Notes under the pieces: model-generated | The model's input: the letters and a program-made list of their open reading frames with translations, nothing else | The model's database searches: none | What the model was told of the DNA's origin: nothing | Position numbers and translations under genes: made by a program | NCBI GenBank assembly: GCA_020632295.1 | Contig: JACKFU010000001.1 | Span: forward strand, 310,001 to 374,000 | Length of the DNA: 64,000 bases | DNA from: Candidatus Peribacteria bacterium | GTDB taxonomy: Bacteria > Patescibacteriota > Gracilibacteria > Peribacterales > Peribacteraceae | Direction of reading: 5' to 3' | Shown: positions 61,540 through 64,000 of the stretch, one piece after another | Numbering within the stretch: position 1 is the first letter of the stretch | Layout: each line of letters begins with the position of its first letter

Positions 61540-62987
61540 AGTGATAGCAGGGCTTTTTTGAGTGCAAAGGTAAATACATTTGTACTTTCCTTTACTGTTC
61601 TATTGGATATATCGATGTACCACCCACCAATTGCAAGATGCATGCGCGTATCATCAATTGCTTTCAGGAACTTTCGTACCTCCGGCAGTGTAGGTTTTTT
61701 CTCTTCATTGAAGATTGCATGCACTGCCTTTTTGCAATCATCTACAGTGCGTATGCTATGTATGCCTGGTGCGTACTGGTAGAATGCGTGCCCAAAAATG
61801 ATTGCTGGCTTCTCTCGAAATATTGCTTCAAACCCTGCAGTACCAGTAGCAGTTGCTACTGCTCTGCAGTGTTCCCGGAGATGAAAGGTGCTTGCCTCGT
61901 GCGCAATGAGTCGTACATTTGGCATTGATAGTAGTTCTTTATAAAACTCAATTGTCCGTGCGGCAGTTCCTTCTTTTCGCTGGCGTGGGTGTTCTTTTAC
62001 GTAGATGAGCACGTCTTTTGGGATGGTGCGAGACAGAAGATGCAAGGATACTTCCTGGTCGACAAATGCTCCTGCCATTGGGCAGGTGGAACATTCAGGT
62101 TGATATTGTAGCGGATAGTAGATGTAATCTTTTTCAAAGTCAGGTTTGACTGCATGCTTGTCATAGAAGACGCACAGATCTCTTTGCAGTCGTGCACTTC
62201 GTAGTTTCTGGATTCTACGAATCCAGTCCTTTGTCGAGAGGAGTGTTGGCATCCAGTGTAGTAGTGCATTTGGCGCACCAAGGATGTTACTGAAAAACTT
62301 CTGCCATATCGTTTTTGGTTTTATGGGATAGATGACAGAGAGTTGCCCTTCAAGCTGAGTTTGGGTTTTGTAGTAGAGTTCTAGCTGATCGCTGAGCATT
62401 TCATCGTGTGTGTTTTCTTTGCAAATTTCTTCAAAACGGTCACGGAGATCTGCGGAAGATTCTTCGATATCTGTCTGCAGGAAAAATGTATCTCGAATAG
62501 GGGTTGCATGCGCGAAGATAGTCGGAATTTTTTTGTACTTACAGAGTGCGTAGATAATGTGGTCTGGCATTTCGTGCGGTAGCGTTGAAGACAACAGAAT
62601 ATTGATGTCATGACGATCCAGAAAATCATTCCAGAAGCGTAGGTGCTTTAAATAGAGCTGTTTTCGCTTGAGGTAGGGAATTGTGCGTGCAAACTCATGA
62701 CGTACGAGCATGTACATGAAGAGCGATTCTGCATCGCGCATTGCTTCGATTAACTCTTCATCGATTGGTTGGAGCATTGCATGGTCCACATTTTTATAAA
62801 TGCCATGGCGCACATCCATTGAGACGAACTGTGGCTGGGCATCGCTTGGTACGGATGGATATGTTGTATGAGATGTTCCAAGACTTGCACAGAATGCAAA
62901 AGGAACCTCTTTCATAATGTTCTTCAGCCCATTCTGAGTTACATCACAATTAAACCGTAATAGGAGCGCGCGCAGTGGTGATTGCAT
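61536..62987 (-). CDS. Capsule-polysaccharide-transferase-like protein B (483 aa)
   Basis: Paralogue of the preceding convergent gene. PIDEELIEAMRDAESLF and KQLYLKHLRFWNDFLD in the N-terminal half; CPMAGAFVDQE, YVKEHPRQR (HP motif of the KpsS/KpsC-like group), ATATGTAGFEAIFREKPAIIFG and YQYAPGIHSI in the C-terminal half. The gmhA stop and this start share an A (TGATG), so the two are translated together. Precise sugar unknown; nonulosonic acid or Kdo-like donors would fit the context. Confidence 0.75.
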   Translation of the reverse strand: MQSPLRALLLRFNCDVTQNGLKNIMKEVPFAFCASLGTSHTTYPSVPSDAQPQFVSMDVRHGIYKNVDHAMLQPIDEELIEAMRDAESLFMYMLVRHEFARTIPYLKRKQLYLKHLRFWNDFLDRHDINILLSSTLPHEMPDHIIYALCKYKKIPTIFAHATPIRDTFFLQTDIEESSADLRDRFEEICKENTHDEMLSDQLELYYKTQTQLEGQLSVIYPIKPKTIWQKFFSNILGAPNALLHWMPTLLSTKDWIRRIQKLRSARLQRDLCVFYDKHAVKPDFEKDYIYYPLQYQPECSTCPMAGAFVDQEVSLHLLSRTIPKDVLIYVKEHPRQRKEGTAARTIEFYKELLSMPNVRLIAHEASTFHLREHCRAVATATGTAGFEAIFREKPAIIFGHAFYQYAPGIHSIRTVDDCKKAVHAIFNEEKKPTLPEVRKFLKAIDDTRMHLAIGGWYIDISNRTVKESTNVFTFALKKALLSL

Positions 62988-63574
62988 CAGGATGTAGGAT
63001 AGAGGCTGCGTTCAACAAGTTCACAAAGCATGTGCTCGATAGCAAGATGCGCCTCCTGTGTACACTGCGTGTCATCACCAGAAACAGCAATGATACAATC
63101 TGCATCCGTATGTAGCCCTGTCCTTCCTGTGAGTCCAATAACTCGCATCCCTTTCTTCTTTGCTACTTTGCATGCTTCAATGACATTAGTTGATGATCCA
63201 CTTGTGCTAATACCAAGGAGAACGTCACCTGAATTTCCAATTCCTTCTACCTGCCTAGCAAAGATACCCTCGAAATGCATATCGTTGCTGTATGCAGTAA
63301 GAAACGATGTGTCTGTTGTTAGGGCGATTGCAGGAATTGCAGGACGGTCGTGATCTCGGTGAAGTCTGCTCATCAATTCTGCTGCTACATGCTGTGCATC
63401 AGCAGCACTACCTCCGTTTCCACAGATAAGGAGTTTTCCTCCATTCTTGAATGAAGTTACCAGTAGATCCGTCGCAACGAGAATGTCTGTTGTATTTTCT
63501 AGTTCTACGCGTTCAAATGTCTCCCTACTATGCATGAGATGCTCTTTCACGGTATTAAGACGTTTATCATTCAT
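62987..63574 (-). CDS. gmhA: Phosphoheptose isomerase-like SIS protein (195 aa)
   Basis: Sedoheptulose-7-phosphate isomerase family, first step to ADP- or GDP-heptose. LLICGNGGSAADAQHVAAEL near residue 50, ALTTDTSFLTAYSND, LGISTSGSSTNVIEA and AHLAIEHMLCELVE with metal ligands. The start at 63574 gives a normal-length protein; a longer frame overlaps neuB. No other heptose genes are in the window. Lies between neuB and the capsule-type transferase. Confidence 0.9.
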   Translation of the reverse strand: MNDKRLNTVKEHLMHSRETFERVELENTTDILVATDLLVTSFKNGGKLLICGNGGSAADAQHVAAELMSRLHRDHDRPAIPAIALTTDTSFLTAYSNDMHFEGIFARQVEGIGNSGDVLLGISTSGSSTNVIEACKVAKKKGMRVIGLTGRTGLHTDADCIIAVSGDDTQCTQEAHLAIEHMLCELVERSLYPTS

Positions 63575-63593
63575 TGTATACATTCGGTAAAAC

Positions 63594-64000
63594 TTACTTG
63601 CGTCGCAGTTTTTGCATGATAGGGATTTCGCTATCGTATACACGTTTCTTTCCGTCACCCTTTGCAATTTCCCATGCACGAATATCTTTTACTAGTCGTG
63701 TCATGCCTTGTGGTTCTACGGATGCTGCCTGATCACTCCCCCACATAGATCGATCAAGTGTAATGTGACGTTCTATCATACATGCTCCGAGTACTGCAGC
63801 AGCAAAACTTGTTGAGAGACCAACTTCGTGACCGGAATATCCGATTGGCACCGGATATCGATCTATCAATGTTTGAATGACCGCAAGGTTGAGCTCCTCG
63901 AGAGCAGCAGGATACGTACTTGTCGAGTGCATAATCATGAGGTCATCTGTACCTAGCACTTCTACTGCGTGGTCAATCTGTTCCATAGTACTCATTCCTG
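63594..64000 (-). CDS. neuB: N-acetylneuraminate synthase-like protein (5' part outside window)
   Basis: Sialic/legionaminic-acid synthase family; only the C-terminal ~135 residues are present. It begins within the (T)GMSTMEQIDHAVEVLG motif, followed by HSTSTYPAALEELNL, VPIGYSGHEVGLSTSFAAAVLGACMIERHITLDRSMWGSDQAASV. It ends without a SAF/antifreeze domain, unlike the PseI at 50345. It continues beyond the right edge. Confidence 0.9.
   Translation of the reverse strand, partial: GMSTMEQIDHAVEVLGTDDLMIMHSTSTYPAALEELNLAVIQTLIDRYPVPIGYSGHEVGLSTSFAAAVLGACMIERHITLDRSMWGSDQAASVEPQGMTRLVKDIRAWEIAKGDGKKRVYDSEIPIMQKLRRK

Overview
The window is a gene-dense bacterial chromosome segment read with the standard code (TGA is used as a stop). 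It carries housekeeping, cell-wall, Fe-S assembly and surface-glycan genes. My best guess is a Patescibacteria/CPR-type genome, possibly Peregrinibacteria. This is inferred from a lone 16S gene not followed by 23S, divergent 16S sequence at normally conserved sites, many TTG starts, few Shine-Dalgarno sites, many orphan secreted proteins, and suf genes scattered among unrelated genes. No tRNA, CRISPR array, transposase or prophage was recognised.

Layout. (1) 1-2141: 5' part of dnaE on the minus strand. Upstream of it (2152-11465) is a tightly coupled minus-strand operon of five exported, mostly cysteine-rich proteins of unknown function, one with a zincin-like HEMTH motif. (2) 11651-21416: a two-OB-fold SSB, murB, a SET-domain gene with no conventional start, gltX, a cyclophilin lipoprotein, murG, ftsW, a GT2 and tsaB. 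(3) 21756-26656: secA, whose 3' end is duplicated around a 121-aa ORF, then holB and a TPR protein. (4) 26645-33116: ferredoxin, sufC, a SIMPL protein, two tiny Cys-rich peptides, sufB, sufD and hypotheticals, alternating in strand. (5) 33271-34734: 16S rRNA (minus) with a leader of about 320 nt. (6) 35334-64000: a long surface-glycan locus. It holds GT2s, an FrhB-like protein, methyltransferases, a flippase-like membrane protein, two GDP-mannose 4,6-dehydratase paralogues, a perosamine-synthase-like aminotransferase, cupin, GtrA, CysD plus CysN-CysC (PAPS synthesis), a pseudaminic-acid-type operon (PseC, PseG-PseH fusion, PseI) with a PIG-L deacetylase and a formyltransferase, a FemAB-like protein, polysaccharide deacetylase, two capsule-transferase-like paralogues, GmhA and a NeuB cut by the right edge.

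Genome-wide signals. First, about 18 genes have a -10-like hexamer 5-9 nt upstream of the start codon, so their mRNAs should be leaderless or nearly so; this coincides with a 16S 3' tail reading CACTTCCTTA instead of CACCTCCTTA. Second, about 15 arrays of degenerate 7-nt repeats sit in intergenic gaps, at start and stop codons, and inside murB and tsaB. Third, a family of 29-nt hairpins (13-bp arms, 3-nt loop, GTAG...CTAC ends) occurs between genes and once in frame inside murG.
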